From Rhizophagus irregularis (taxonomy: Eukaryota > Glomeromycota > Glomeromycetes > Glomerales > Glomeraceae): a stretch of DNA of 64,000 nucleotides. Position numbers and translations under genes: made by a program. Shown piece by piece: positions 11,511 through 21,702 of the stretch. The first letter of the stretch is position 1. The number at the start of each line of letters is the position of its first letter. The notes beneath the pieces are model-generated. The model ran no database searches. It was given only the letters and a program-made list of their open reading frames with translations, and had not been told where the DNA came from. The stretch spans positions 930,001 through 994,000 of the forward strand of contig NC_089448.1 in the NCBI RefSeq assembly GCF_026210795.1, written 5' to 3'.

Positions 11511-11726
11511 TACGTTATATTTTGCGACACTTCTTGGTTCACCCTTGAATAAAATAAGGTCTGAACCATTTCGAACCACAACGTAATCATTACCATGGCT
11601 ATGAAATTCTATTCTGTCATATGTGGCCCAGATAGAATCCATCACGGGATAGTTCACTGATAACCTAGAGACTCTTTTTACGAATTTATTCGTTACGCAG
11701 TTTGCACGTGGATTGATCTCAGACAC
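11499..11726 (-). CDS. Small orphan protein, 75 residues
   Basis: The frame begins MSEINPRANCVTNKFVKRVS and ends with alternating strands (YVVVRNGSDLILFKGEP) typical of a beta-rich fold. It converges with the plus-strand gene at 11280-11510. Composition supports coding; the family is not recognised. Confidence 0.4.
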   Translation of the reverse strand: MSEINPRANCVTNKFVKRVSRLSVNYPVMDSIWATYDRIEFHSHGNDYVVVRNGSDLILFKGEPRSVAKYNVLTY

Positions 11727-13019
11727 CGGTCAGCAGAGTTCCACACTATATTCACAGTTCACAGCAGCGAAATGCTTAGTTAGAGGAACTTTCGTTATTT
11801 TCCCATTGCACATTCAATTGTGAAATACTATATGCTAGCATTGTGACTCATTAGTGTTTTAAAGTTAGTGAGGACTATCGTTATAACAGGTCTACCTCAT
11901 AGGACAATGGACGGTCACGCCTTCTTGTGCCTTGAAATACATACATCGACTTCACGTTACCTGTTTTTTCCTAATTCATGTTTTTCAATATGCTACTCTT
12001 TGACTAGATACAATTTACTAATTATCTGTTCTACGTTCACTTCGTTAATAACGAAACGAACATGGAGTAAACCTCTTCATTATTATGTACTTTGGCGTAC
12101 GACCCACTAGAGTAACATCAGAATGACCTTTAGTCCGATCCAGTCTAACTCTTGTTGATTTATCTCTGAGGATCTTAAGATCACGTTTGTCAACAGAAAA
12201 TATGCGATACTGTCCTTCTCTGCTACCACAAAAAATTAATACATGGGGACATGCATTGTGATGCTTAATACATACTCCTTAGATAAGACCGGAAAAGAAT
12301 TTGGTTCATACTTATTACGGAATTTTCTTTGCATGTATATTACATGAGATGTGTCTTCAGGCTGGCCCAGACTCTACCTTTTATTTCTGTAGATGGATAA
12401 TAAATTGTGTACTATGCTACTATCATATCTCGAATGGTAGTGTGAAGTTACGATGGTTGTCGGTATCGTAATTATTTTTTATTCATAATAGTAGACAAGA
12501 ATAGCGAAAAACACAGCGTAATAAATTCATATCTGCGAGTGAATAACTATTAGTGTTCTTTAGATTCAAGATTTCTACATACAGTATGGTCAACGGATTT
12601 ACTCCCATGAGAGCACCGGTCATTACGATATATTGAGAAGTCTTCCTCGCTTCAATATGGGCGTGGGTGGTCTGTAGGTATTTATTTTACTCTTTTGCAT
12701 CATTTTCATAATATTAGGATAAGACCATTGAGTACGACTTCCTGGCCAATGAAGGCAGCGCAGTAAATCCTGTAGATGTGGAAAAATACTTTTTTCATTC
12801 ACAAGTTCTGGGAAGGAAATGAAGTAGCTCAGAGGTTTCCGATTGTTCATATTTCTATCCCTATTTGTACATGTAATCCTTCACATGTCGTACACTGTAC
12901 TCGTTATTTTCCATACAGCCATTATCTTCCTGTTATCCATGTTTTTTCTCACTTTCTCTTCATGTTCTCCGTTTTTTTTCTTTCCGGTTCACCTTGTTTC
13001 TTAGCACAACGCCTTCACT
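11727..13019. other. Spacer with weak reading frames only
   Basis: AT-rich DNA. The frames at 11868-12110 (plus), 12623-12850 (minus) and 12776-13027 (plus) are low in charged residues and lack family features; I do not call them. No clear repeats before 13020. Confidence 0.4.
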
Positions 13020-13330
13020 TTCCCTAGAAACCTAGGTTTCTAGAACTTCCTCTTAAAGGTTTTAGGAAATGCCCTTCATGATTTGCCTCGTTCCTCGAAA
13101 AATCATGAAGGTTTGTTTTTGTATACATTCTGTCTATTATTCATCCACGTAATTGAATGACCGTCTTGCCGCTCAACCAGTAGAACCACCCAAAGGGTGC
13201 GCTGTTAACAGAGGAGGTTCTACGTAGTACCTTTTAGGTAGAAACCTAAGTTCACTTCTGAAGGAAGGTCTAAAACTAGGGCAAGACGCTCAGGACATTG
13301 CGAAGCAATGTGTTCCTAAGTCCATAGACT
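13020..13330. repeat. Cluster of interspersed hairpin repeats
   Basis: The block contains GAAACCTAGGTTTCTAGAAC at 13027, CCTCGTTCCTCGAAAAATCA at 13087 (reverse of the ATTTTTCGAGGAACGAGG family), GACCGTCTTGCCGCTCAACC at 13160, and a GAGGAGGTTCTACGTAGTAC join at 13211. The same modules occur in other orders at 10450, 32735 and 54530. Confidence 0.65.
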
Positions 13331-13399
13331 AATTTATTGATCAAATAGTGGTTAAGTACGTAGTTAGGTATGTGCCATGTTTACATAGTCTCCTGACGT

Positions 13400-13789
13400 T
13401 TACACCTTTAGCTGTTTCACTAGAAATAGGCGGAGCATGACAACATGATAAAACGTTGGGATATAAACAAAAACTTGACTACAGAGAATTTCATAGACTA
13501 CGTTATACCATGAAAAGTAGCACATCAGAGAAAAAAAGAAAAGAATGAGCAGTACAAATGGGCAAATGTTGTTCCCGTAAACATCCAAACCTACTTTCAC
13601 TATAACACAAAAACCCCTCCTATATTTTGTGCCAACACCCCCTCTTTCTGACGGTTTCGAATCCATAACACTTCTATGCTGGAGCAAGACACGTGTACGT
13701 TGTTTACTGTAACCAGAGAAATGTACTTGACCAGTTGTCACAGATTCAAAAGCCTTTGCTGTTGTAAGATTATCCTTTTCTGTAAACAT
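13400..13789 (-). CDS. Orphan protein with a membrane segment, 129 residues
   Basis: An ATG at 13787-13789 opens MFTEKDNLTTAKAFES, a basic middle part, then a strongly hydrophobic stretch (CPFVLLILFFFSLMCYF) that should span a membrane. Its first 20 bases overlap the 3' end of the next upstream gene on the same strand (13770-14312). It begins Met-Phe like its two upstream neighbours, so the three may form a small array of co-oriented viral genes. The family is not recognised. Confidence 0.4.
   Translation of the reverse strand: MFTEKDNLTTAKAFESVTTGQVHFSGYSKQRTRVLLQHRSVMDSKPSERGGVGTKYRRGFCVIVKVGLDVYGNNICPFVLLILFFFSLMCYFSWYNVVYEILCSQVFVYIPTFYHVVMLRLFLVKQLKV
13606..13620 (-). terminator. G-run/TTTTTGTG downstream motif
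   Basis: On the minus strand this reads GGAGGGGTTTTTGTG and lies about 150 bases beyond the stop of the 13770-14312 gene, on its sense strand, inside the next frame. Similar motifs follow the stops at 23508, 43413 (minus) and 58215-58685. A 3'-end role is inferred only from position and orientation. Confidence 0.3.
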
Positions 13790-14312
13790 AAATTTGTGGC
13801 CTTGCGTAACACTGTATTAAGAGGCCCTCTCTCTTTGACTTCTGTAGTATACTATGTTTATTATAGAAGACAGTTTTTATAGGAGACAGGCTCGGCAACT
13901 GGATTCTCAGTAACTCGTTGATAAGGTTTTTGACTGCGAGTAACGATCCACTGGTATACTTTTCTGAGTTATATTCTTGGTTATTGTTCTTATCTCGCCT
14001 ACGCTCATATGATTGATACACACATAATTTACGTTCACTAAACCCCTCGTTCGCATGGAAAGTAGGAATAGATTGAGAATCACATTCTAGGACATCTGTA
14101 TATCTAGTGAGCTCATGTTCACGCATCTTCTGGAGTGTCTTATTTAACCCATTCAGTGGGCTACTAAGAGTGGATTTGGCCGAAATATTACTGCCATGCT
14201 CAACAACTTGTTTTATGTAGCTCTTGTTAGTCTCGGGTGCTATTATTTCTCCATTAGTTTCGTAGAGATGGAGCATTTTGTACTTTTGTAGTAAGTCTAC
14301 TTTCGAAAACAT
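13770..14312 (-). CDS. Orphan protein, 180 residues
   Basis: An ATG-started frame begins MFSKVDLLQKYKMLHLYETN. The protein is hydrophilic, with a charged centre (YERRRDKNNNQEYNSEK), one possible helix (LLAVKNLINELLRIQL) and a basic tail. No signal peptide, membrane span or known motif is visible. It lies 29 bases downstream of the 14342-14761 gene on the same strand. The family is not recognised. Confidence 0.45.
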   Translation of the reverse strand: MFSKVDLLQKYKMLHLYETNGEIIAPETNKSYIKQVVEHGSNISAKSTLSSPLNGLNKTLQKMREHELTRYTDVLECDSQSIPTFHANEGFSERKLCVYQSYERRRDKNNNQEYNSEKYTSGSLLAVKNLINELLRIQLPSLSPIKTVFYNKHSILQKSKREGLLIQCYARPQIYVYRKG

Positions 14313-14341
14313 CGCATTACTTCGCAGTGCCCTCCAGGCAT

Positions 14342-14761
14342 TTATATTTTACTGCTAAGACTACCCACCATAGTGATGGCCATAAATTTGAGAATATTCG
14401 GGGATCTGATAATAACTGTGTAGTGCACGGTTTCTGAGTCATTCTTAATTGATTCATGTGTGGTGCTATGTTGTTTGGTTACATTAGGGTCGCATACCGG
14501 TAGCGGAGACATAACAAGAGGCATGTGAATTAATCCGTAGTACCGCCGAGAATGGACATTATTCTTTGTACTAGGACGAGAACCGGTTGATGTTTCAGAA
14601 ATAGGAATAGGGTCGATAATACTCTGCTGATTATTATGAATACGGGCAGCTAATAGCTCTCGTCTAGAAGTTTTAGGGGGGTAAACCGCCCTGTGTCTAT
14701 CGGGCGTCTCTTTTTCAGAAGAATTCCTGTAACTGCTCATGTGATCCTGATCGGCAAACAT
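14342..14761 (-). CDS. Orphan protein, 139 residues
   Basis: An ATG-started frame begins MFADQDHMSSYRNSSEKETP. The sequence is Ser/Thr/Pro-rich and probably disordered, with an Arg-rich patch (TSRRELLAARIHNN) and a hydrophobic end. Upstream of the ATG the minus strand carries an A/T-only run. It is the first of three co-oriented genes that all start Met-Phe. The family is not recognised. Confidence 0.4.
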   Translation of the reverse strand: MFADQDHMSSYRNSSEKETPDRHRAVYPPKTSRRELLAARIHNNQQSIIDPIPISETSTGSRPSTKNNVHSRRYYGLIHMPLVMSPLPVCDPNVTKQHSTTHESIKNDSETVHYTVIIRSPNILKFMAITMVGSLSSKI

Positions 14762-14978
14762 TTTAAAAAAAAGTGTATTACTTCAAATAGGAAAGTAGGA
14801 GGTAGAACAGGAGAAAAAATACGAAAACACTCCCATTGAATAAGATGTAAAAAGAGATAAGAACATCGTAAAAGCCCACGCAAGATTATCCTATCGACGG
14901 ACAATTTGTTAGCTTGTGCATATGTACGAAGAAATGTGCTTTAATCTTTAAAAATATCGGGTCGACAGTGTCGCTTTA

Positions 14979-15406
14979 TTACTGATAAGAAAGGTTACAG
15001 CCATCACCAAATACGTAGAAAGTGATAAATGTTGTAACTTGACTACTCTGACCACCTTCTTCGTTAATTACTGCGTAAATTGTATTATTCAACATCCACT
15101 GTCCTGCACAAGCAAATCCGTTATTTTTGTGAAACCAAGCTATACTATTTGCCTTAAAACTTTTTTAGTACAAATCGCAGAAAACTGAACATGTCTATTT
15201 CGTGGATCCCATTGGTCATTGAATTCCAATAGGTAGACGATATTGCGTTTTTTTAATAATATCGCCAACATTGTGTCTGCTATTAACATCGATAACAATA
15301 CATGATACTTATAATAATACGCAGTGTCTGAAAATTCCTTTGGAATCCGTACAAGAACATACTGCGTTGTAACAGAATATTTGTATAACAGAATATATGC
15401 ACTCAT
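14979..15406 (-). pseudogene. Orphan gene broken by one frameshift in an A-run
   Basis: The ATG at 15404-15406 opens MSAYILLYKYSVTTQYVLVR, and the frame stays protein-like to about 15155, where it meets TAG. In the next frame the sequence resumes after the run at 15155-15165 as ANSIAWFHKNNGFACAGQWM, continues NNTIYAVINEEGGQSSQV and ends FYVFGDGCNLSYQ with a TAA at 14979. The join lies at an A6 run, so either a one-base mutation or a sequencing error could explain it. The C-terminal half reads like a beta-sandwich with aromatic strands. A preceding minus-strand frame (15409-15600) may be a further shifted part of the same gene. The family is not recognised. Confidence 0.45.
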
Positions 15407-15600
15407 CTCTACATTACATTGTAATAAACGTTACCAACTGATAGCGGAGGCGGACCTTTGAATAACTTAGGTAGAAGAGAACATAGAAGATTAAAACGGC
15501 ATGAATAGACTGTGAAGAAAATAGTCTGCATGCGTACCTTGACTACCTTGTCACATGAACCACTAGCTTCGCAAGTTTTACTGAAACAAAGTGACCACAT

Positions 15601-18139
15601 ACTTTTAGCGCCCTTCAGGAAAATTTTCTCATTTCGTCATAAATTCATGTAGGATATCCAAGTATACGGATTGTATATCTGATATGGTTGATTCCAGGTA
15701 TAACATAGGAGAGCCTAGTTTTCATACACAAAATTTATTACCGTAGATCAATAACGTGATACATACGAAAAAATCTCCAGTACACAATCTTTTGAGCATC
15801 GATGTACATTCCATATTTTATACATTTTGTTTCGAACTCATCTATCATACGAAGAAATGCAACGAGATCCCATAATGCTCATTACTGAAAGCTTTTTATA
15901 GAGCATCGCATAATTTCTTCATCAGCTTTCTAATCAATTGCATTCTTTAACTCAACTAAACAGAATTACTGTTCCATTTTTTAGCGACGCATATTGAAGG
16001 CAGCAATCAAAATCTAATAGTATTCTAATAAACTACTACGTGTAACCTCTAATCTACAACTCTACGCTAACGATTTTTACCAAAGTGCTAGGATGTGCAA
16101 GACTAAAGGATCCTCTTTCACTTATCCCATGAATTTTTTAGTCTGTTAGCCATCTCCCAGATTAATGTCATGCAACACAAGCCATCGATGTATGTGTGGA
16201 AATACTCTTGCCAAGATGAACTTCTCGAGCGTTACCCCGAAATTTTCCGATGGAAACGAATACTCATTTAGCCGTAAAATCAAGCATCACAATTAGTAGT
16301 ACTACACTTCGTGGAAATTCTGTGAATAAAATTAGGAACACATTCACAATACCCTCCAGAGACGGCCCCAAATAACACAATTTCGATACAAGTCACGTGA
16401 AGAAATTCTGTGAATAAAATTCACAATTCTGATGAAAACACACGACAAAAATAAATTGGGCATATGAAGAAACAATCTTTATCCCTAAAGGTTTATCCTA
16501 GGGTTGAACTCGTTACATTTGTGTCCATATTCTAGCACTACCTGGGCTGTACTTTTTGTTTTTTTAGTAACGAAATAACTCTTTAGCGATTATTCGAAAA
16601 TAATACTATCATTGATTACCATCATATGACTCAGGAATATAAAACTATCCTGTAAATATTATCATGTGGCACAGTTATACGTGACTAGTTTGTGAACGAT
16701 TCTCAAGAGCGATCCCGGTTACATCGTGAAGTTAGTGATAGGACTGGTAGCTCAACTTATGAAAAAAGTTTCTGTTCTATCGATACTGTTCAATAGCATT
16801 ACACTTGTCTCCCATGGTTCTAATGAACATACAAGTAAGCCGATTGCGAACAATATAAGCAATGGAGTAAATACGTAACTAAAACTATCGAAAGTCTCTG
16901 CATCTGATGAAAAAATTTTTTTATAATAGTGTACTTTTTATTGCATACGACTTTGCTACAACGGAAATAGTGCGGTGTCTATCTCAACAGAATCGTTTAC
17001 ATTAACATCCCTGCCGTGGAAACAATAGAGTGTAACAAAGATCCTGACCATCGTTATACTACTGTTCTACAGTTAATGAAGTAGTCTATTGATATGCAAT
17101 GTGATCGGTTTACTAGTGGTTTTCACGCAAAGAGTGCATTAGTCATTATGTATGAAAATAGTGATCAACCATTGCCTTGTACAAAAATACGGGAAAACCC
17201 ATGATTACTAACTTAGCTATCAGTGTGAAGACATATGCGAATTTGTTCATCTGAGTTATAAGCATACGGTACACATGAGTATTTTTGATAGGATAGATAC
17301 TTGCCTAAGTGGTGAAGGCATATTAAACGTCTTGTCTCTCAACACAAACTCTTTGTTTCTTACCTGCACTTGCTCACAAAGTATTTGTTATCGATAACAT
17401 TGCACAGGTCTCAGACTCTCTACTTCGTACCCTCTGGGTAGGGTACTCATGTAATCCGAAAATGAAATTAAAAAATTTTCCATTGCTCCGTCATTTTTAT
17501 GAAGTTCCAGAGGTGGCCATTGCATTAGAAACTAATGAGATCACTAAGTTCGTTTCTGAGACCTTGTTTTGTATATATTATTATAGAAACTAAGAGATTT
17601 TCTTACCCCAGCAAGACACGTATACAATAGAAGGTTCTACTACGTAGACACCAGTTATTTCTAATGTGTTATGAATTAGACCTTGGAACTTAGATTTTCA
17701 GATGATCATATCGTAAAAATCGTTCATGTGAACCTTTGGCTGGAAGAAGTTACTTGAGACGTGGATTCGTATTTTTACAGTTTAATTTGTTCCCGAAGTT
17801 ACGTGAAGCGACTGCGCTTAAATATCATGTGACACTCTACACAATTGAGCAGAGTATCACATGACATGCTACACCAAATGACGTCTGTCTCAACAGATAT
17901 TACATTAATATTTTGAGACTTATTTGCGTTCCACGTATAAAGGAACTAAGAATAATTCTTTTACAATAAGGGCCACAAATCGGCATTGACAGATGGGACA
18001 ATGACAAGTCGTATTTGGCGAAATGGAACTATTAGTCTCTCAAAAGTACAAGCAATTAACAAACCCACATAACTTTGCTGTATGATACCTTTCTAGGTAA
18101 ATCCTACGAAGCAAAATTATTACGCTTTTAGAACTGGAG
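15601..18139. other. Long spacer with scattered repeats
   Basis: No gene is supported. It holds the box TCTACTTCGTACCCTCTGGG (17419), the hairpin at 17826, two copies of GAAATTCTGTGAATAAAATT (about 16315 and 16404) and long AT-rich stretches. A few protein-like scraps near 17980-18060 are too short to call. Confidence 0.45.
17826..17863. repeat. Hairpin of the GTGACACTCT family
   Basis: Arms CATGTGACACTCT and AGAGTATCACATG flank a 12-base loop. Members of the same family are at 25367, 42821 and 54144, and a split copy is at 40603. The better copies have CACGTG at the arm ends, the core of an E-box. Confidence 0.65.
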
Positions 18140-18460
18140 TAACTAGGATTTCGTCCTAGAACCATTAATTGGTTTTCGATAACTATCATTTATACGTTAT
18201 GATTAATACCCAGAGGGTACGAAGTAGATCAATGGTCGCAAAAAAAAATCTCTAGTCTATTAGGACCTTCGAAGAAGTGCTCTTTGAGCAGTGGGCTTTG
18301 CTCAGCTAAGGGCTCTCTGACTGATTTTTCGAGGAACGAGGAAAATTATAGAAGGAAATGCCTGGAGGGGTTCCACTGTTTCTATTGTCATAACATAGAA
18401 TAGATTTTATCGATAACCGATTAAGGGTACATTCTTTCCCTTCGGGTCATTCCCGTGCTA
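18140..18460. repeat. Cluster of interspersed repeats downstream of the copine
   Basis: It contains AGGATTTCGTCCT with a neighbouring TTTTCGATAACTATC segment (shared in reverse with about 32903-32960), the box CCCAGAGGGTACGAAGTAG at 18209, TATTAGGACCTTCGAAGAAG at 18269, and ATTTTTCGAGGAACGAGGAA at 18333. The order differs from other clusters, so modules are shuffled. Confidence 0.6.
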
Positions 18461-18510
18461 GAAGGGATAGTTCATCGCTACACAAAATGTTCAGTGAATA
18501 ATATCATAAA

Positions 18511-20152
18511 TTATCTTTCACTATATGGCGGCGGGCTTTGATCATTGAAAGCTTCATAGAAAGTATTCGATTTTTCTGCCTTTCTCGGTTTAATATATTT
18601 TTTTGTCATGTACTCCAAGATTTGATCCGGAATTTCTTCTAAAACTGCTTTAGGCAGATCCTTATTCATGCCGGACTCGACAAATTTTTTCATTTCAACA
18701 AAGTGAACTATGTCACGTGGTTCTCTTTCTTTCCAGTCATGATTTACGAGACGATTCGCCAAAGTATACATATTTTCGAAATCCGCATCACCCACCCCGA
18801 CAATAACAATCGAGAGAGGTTATGCACTTGCTTCCATGATCGCTTTTATCGTGTTAGTCATGGATGTGACCTGCCCATCAGTAATAATAAGAAGGACTCC
18901 ATACACGTTTTGGTTTTGGGATACCGATTTTTCTAGTCTTTCTGAGACTAATTTAATGATCGGGTCAAACTTTGTAGGCCCAAGTAAATTTACATCGTCT
19001 AGTGTCTTCCTATATACACGGACTACCTCTGAAATCCCGTTGACTTCAGTTTTTCATTATTACCTGTAAGCGCAAATTCATGTGAAACGAATCCTGAGTT
19101 GTTAAATTCGCCGCCAAACCCATAGACCGAAATTTGTTTGTCAGAATCATAGCGCTCTAAAATATTTCCTACGACTCTAATGGCGTATTCGTAACACGTT
19201 TCGTCTGGGCCGTTTTTATGCAAGTCATAATTCTTGTCTCTGTTTGAAGCAGTGAAGTCGATTGCTATGTTCAGCTGGACTTCAAGGCCCCCATCAATAT
19301 ATTCGAGAAATGTTTTTTCGAATTCGCACGACACTAGTAGTTCACTTAAACCACCCAAAGGAAACCTTTGTTTGCGCCCTTCATTCTCTAAGAAATCTAT
19401 AACCCTGAGAGTACTTTCTCCTAAAAGTTTGTGTTTACCGTTTTGTTTATGGTGAAAACAAGCAAAACGAATATAATCATCCGGGTTCTTGCCATCATTT
19501 TGCCAAAAATCCCTTTCTAATAAGACAAATGAATCCCATGACACATTTTTAGTATTCCTCCTTTCGCTCTTATATACGAGAATATCTTCTATGACTTTGT
19601 TACCCCCGTCTTTACGGGATAACTCAAAAAACACATCTGGTTTAACAATCCAGTTCTTTAGGGCCAAATTTCGAGCTTGGACTCTTAGAGTAATTTTTCT
19701 ATTCTTTTCTGTTAGAATTTCACGGCCAACGATAGTTATTGTGCCTCTATACTTGTTCGGATATTTTTCGCAAACAAGTGGGCCCCTCATAATCCCCTGG
19801 GCGTGGATCCTAGAATTGATCCAATATCTGTAATAAACTTTCCAACTTCTTGTTGACATTTTATATCCAGACTTTGGTGGTTATCTATGTCTAAAACTAA
19901 AAACATGATTTCCTGTAACTCTTCGAAGCGATATTCTAAACAAAATGAGGTTGAGAACTTAGTGTTGGCCTCATTTTTTATTCGTTCTGTCATACCATGA
20001 GGCTTACTTTCCCAGTTATTGTATCTGTCTTTTAAGAATAACAGTACTTGTGGATCAGATTGAGAAAACTTGTCGAGCTTGGGTATATTTTCTAAAGCAA
20101 TCCTCAGCTCAACCATATGTTGAGTCCTTGTTTTCGAACTAGTTTGTTTCAT
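18511..20152 (-). pseudogene. Copine-like protein (two C2 domains plus vWA/copine domain), broken
   Basis: Copines are calcium-dependent phospholipid-binding proteins. The ATG at 20150-20152 precedes the first C2 domain (VELRIALENIPKLDKFSQSD, later NEANTKFSTSFCLEYRFEEL), then a second C2 region (ITLRVQARNLALKNW), then the copine A domain with the hallmark NIAIDFTASN and the later VIVGVGDADFEN, RDIVHF and LPKAVLEEIPDQI blocks. The frame shifts near 19781-19800 and at a T5 run at 19050-19054, and a TAA interrupts the A domain at 18820-18822. No introns are visible over 1.6 kb. The tail ends QSPPPYSER, a PPxY motif that could bind WW domains. Family assignment is strong. Whether it is a captured viral copy or a host retrocopy is open. 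Confidence 0.85.
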
Positions 20153-21670
20153 GTTAGAATAATCGCAAACCCTAGGTATCGGTCGCACTATACGCTATAG
20201 TATAATAAAATTCAATTTAAGTATAGCGCAGAGTAATCTCACACATAAAGGCTTGTATTCAAACCATGATTTTTTGAGGAATGAAGAGACCATGGTGAGC
20301 GAAGACTACGTGAAAGCTTGTCATTTGCCCTGATCTGGACTGTTTGCGGTGCTCGTATAGCAATTTATCTCGTTCAAACTCTCAGTTTCTAATGTAGAAC
20401 CAATATAAGAGGACAATACTCCCTTGCAATTAAAGTTGAGCATATTTAGTCCTTGAGCCTCTAATGTCTGCCAATAGGAATTCTGGACTGTCGCCTTACT
20501 ACGTGGTGCTATTTCTATCGTTGTCTCACATTACAAAAATGCGATTATTTTGGTAACCTGTTAAGAACATTTCGTATTGCTTTTAGTCCTCGCAGTGCAT
20601 CTCTCCTATGAAGGACTACCTACGACAGAATTGTACTATCGATTCTTTGTAACTATGATACCCACCGTGGATAGATGAGTGCGGTCACATGAGTTTCACA
20701 TCTGGTATGTTTCAAAGACAAATGTTACACGATACGAAGTCGTGGATTATCTCTTTTAATTGCCCCTGCAAACATGTAAATTCATGACAAAGCGAGTGTT
20801 CCACCAGATCGAGCGCTCTGGGTAGTTTGTGTTGCCCTCTGCCATTAGATATGCGAACGGAAACTACTCAGGGTGTACGAGGTAGATTCTAATGAGTACT
20901 TTTGTAAGGCCAAAAATAATCGGTGGACAGGCTGGCTATAAACGGATATAGCGAACTAAACTCCGATGTTCTGTCGTTTACCGTCCGGCGATGGATTGCT
21001 TGGTCATTCCTATAAATACAGTGAAGTAATGTTGTGATACGAAAAAATGTCTCCTTGATCGGTGGACTTCCCTCAGCCAAGGACTCTCTAACTGATACCT
21101 AATTATTATTGCTTCGTTTCCGTATAAATAGTACCTTGAATGAATATTAAAATGTCTTGTTCTGTCATGGTACCTTCTTTCTTTTTTTACAGATGGTTAC
21201 TAAATGGGAACGAGTAGGTTAATTGATAGCAACCTCGAATTGCGTTCACATGTATGGTGTTATCAATAAATTGTTATTGTGTGATTATGTAGTTTATCGA
21301 ATACTTGAATGGTTCATAGCAGATCACAAATAACCATCAAGAATATATACAAGTGTACAGGCTAAAGTGCTATTATCAATTTTCCTAATTCATGTATGCT
21401 GCTATTGACTAGGTAGTGAAGTGCATCGAACATATAAGTTCATTCACGGTCTCATTTGTACATCACTCTCTAGTGCATATGCCGTTGAACATGACAAATG
21501 ATAACCGTTATTATTTTGCTCTTCGAGCAGTCTCCGACTGAGTAATCACCACCAAAGTATCCCGATTTTACTATTCTCGTATTGTCCTTCTATGCTGGTA
21601 TAAATTTTCACTAGAGTATTTTTCGATCTTTTAAAGAAAGGAAACCCATTTTCATTGCGCAAAGAAAAAA
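20153..21670. other. Spacer with a few repeat fragments
   Basis: No gene is supported; a 63-codon frame at 20889-21080 is probably chance. Repeat fragments include GGGTGTACGAGGTAGATTC near 20871, and at 21522 the motif CTCTTCGAGCAGTCTCCGAC, which recurs at 33242 and, reversed, at 61217. AAATTGAATTTT on the minus strand near 20208 lies about 60 bases upstream of the copine start. Confidence 0.45.
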
Positions 21671-21682
21671 TATTTGAAGAAA
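21671..21682 (+). promoter_or_regulatory. TTGAA-type upstream motif of primase-like paralogue 1
   Basis: TATTTGAAGAAA ends 20 bases before the ATG at 21703, inside an A-rich leader. Part of the motif set seen at six genes. Confidence 0.35.
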
Positions 21683-21702
21683 AGTAACATACAGTACATA
21701 CA

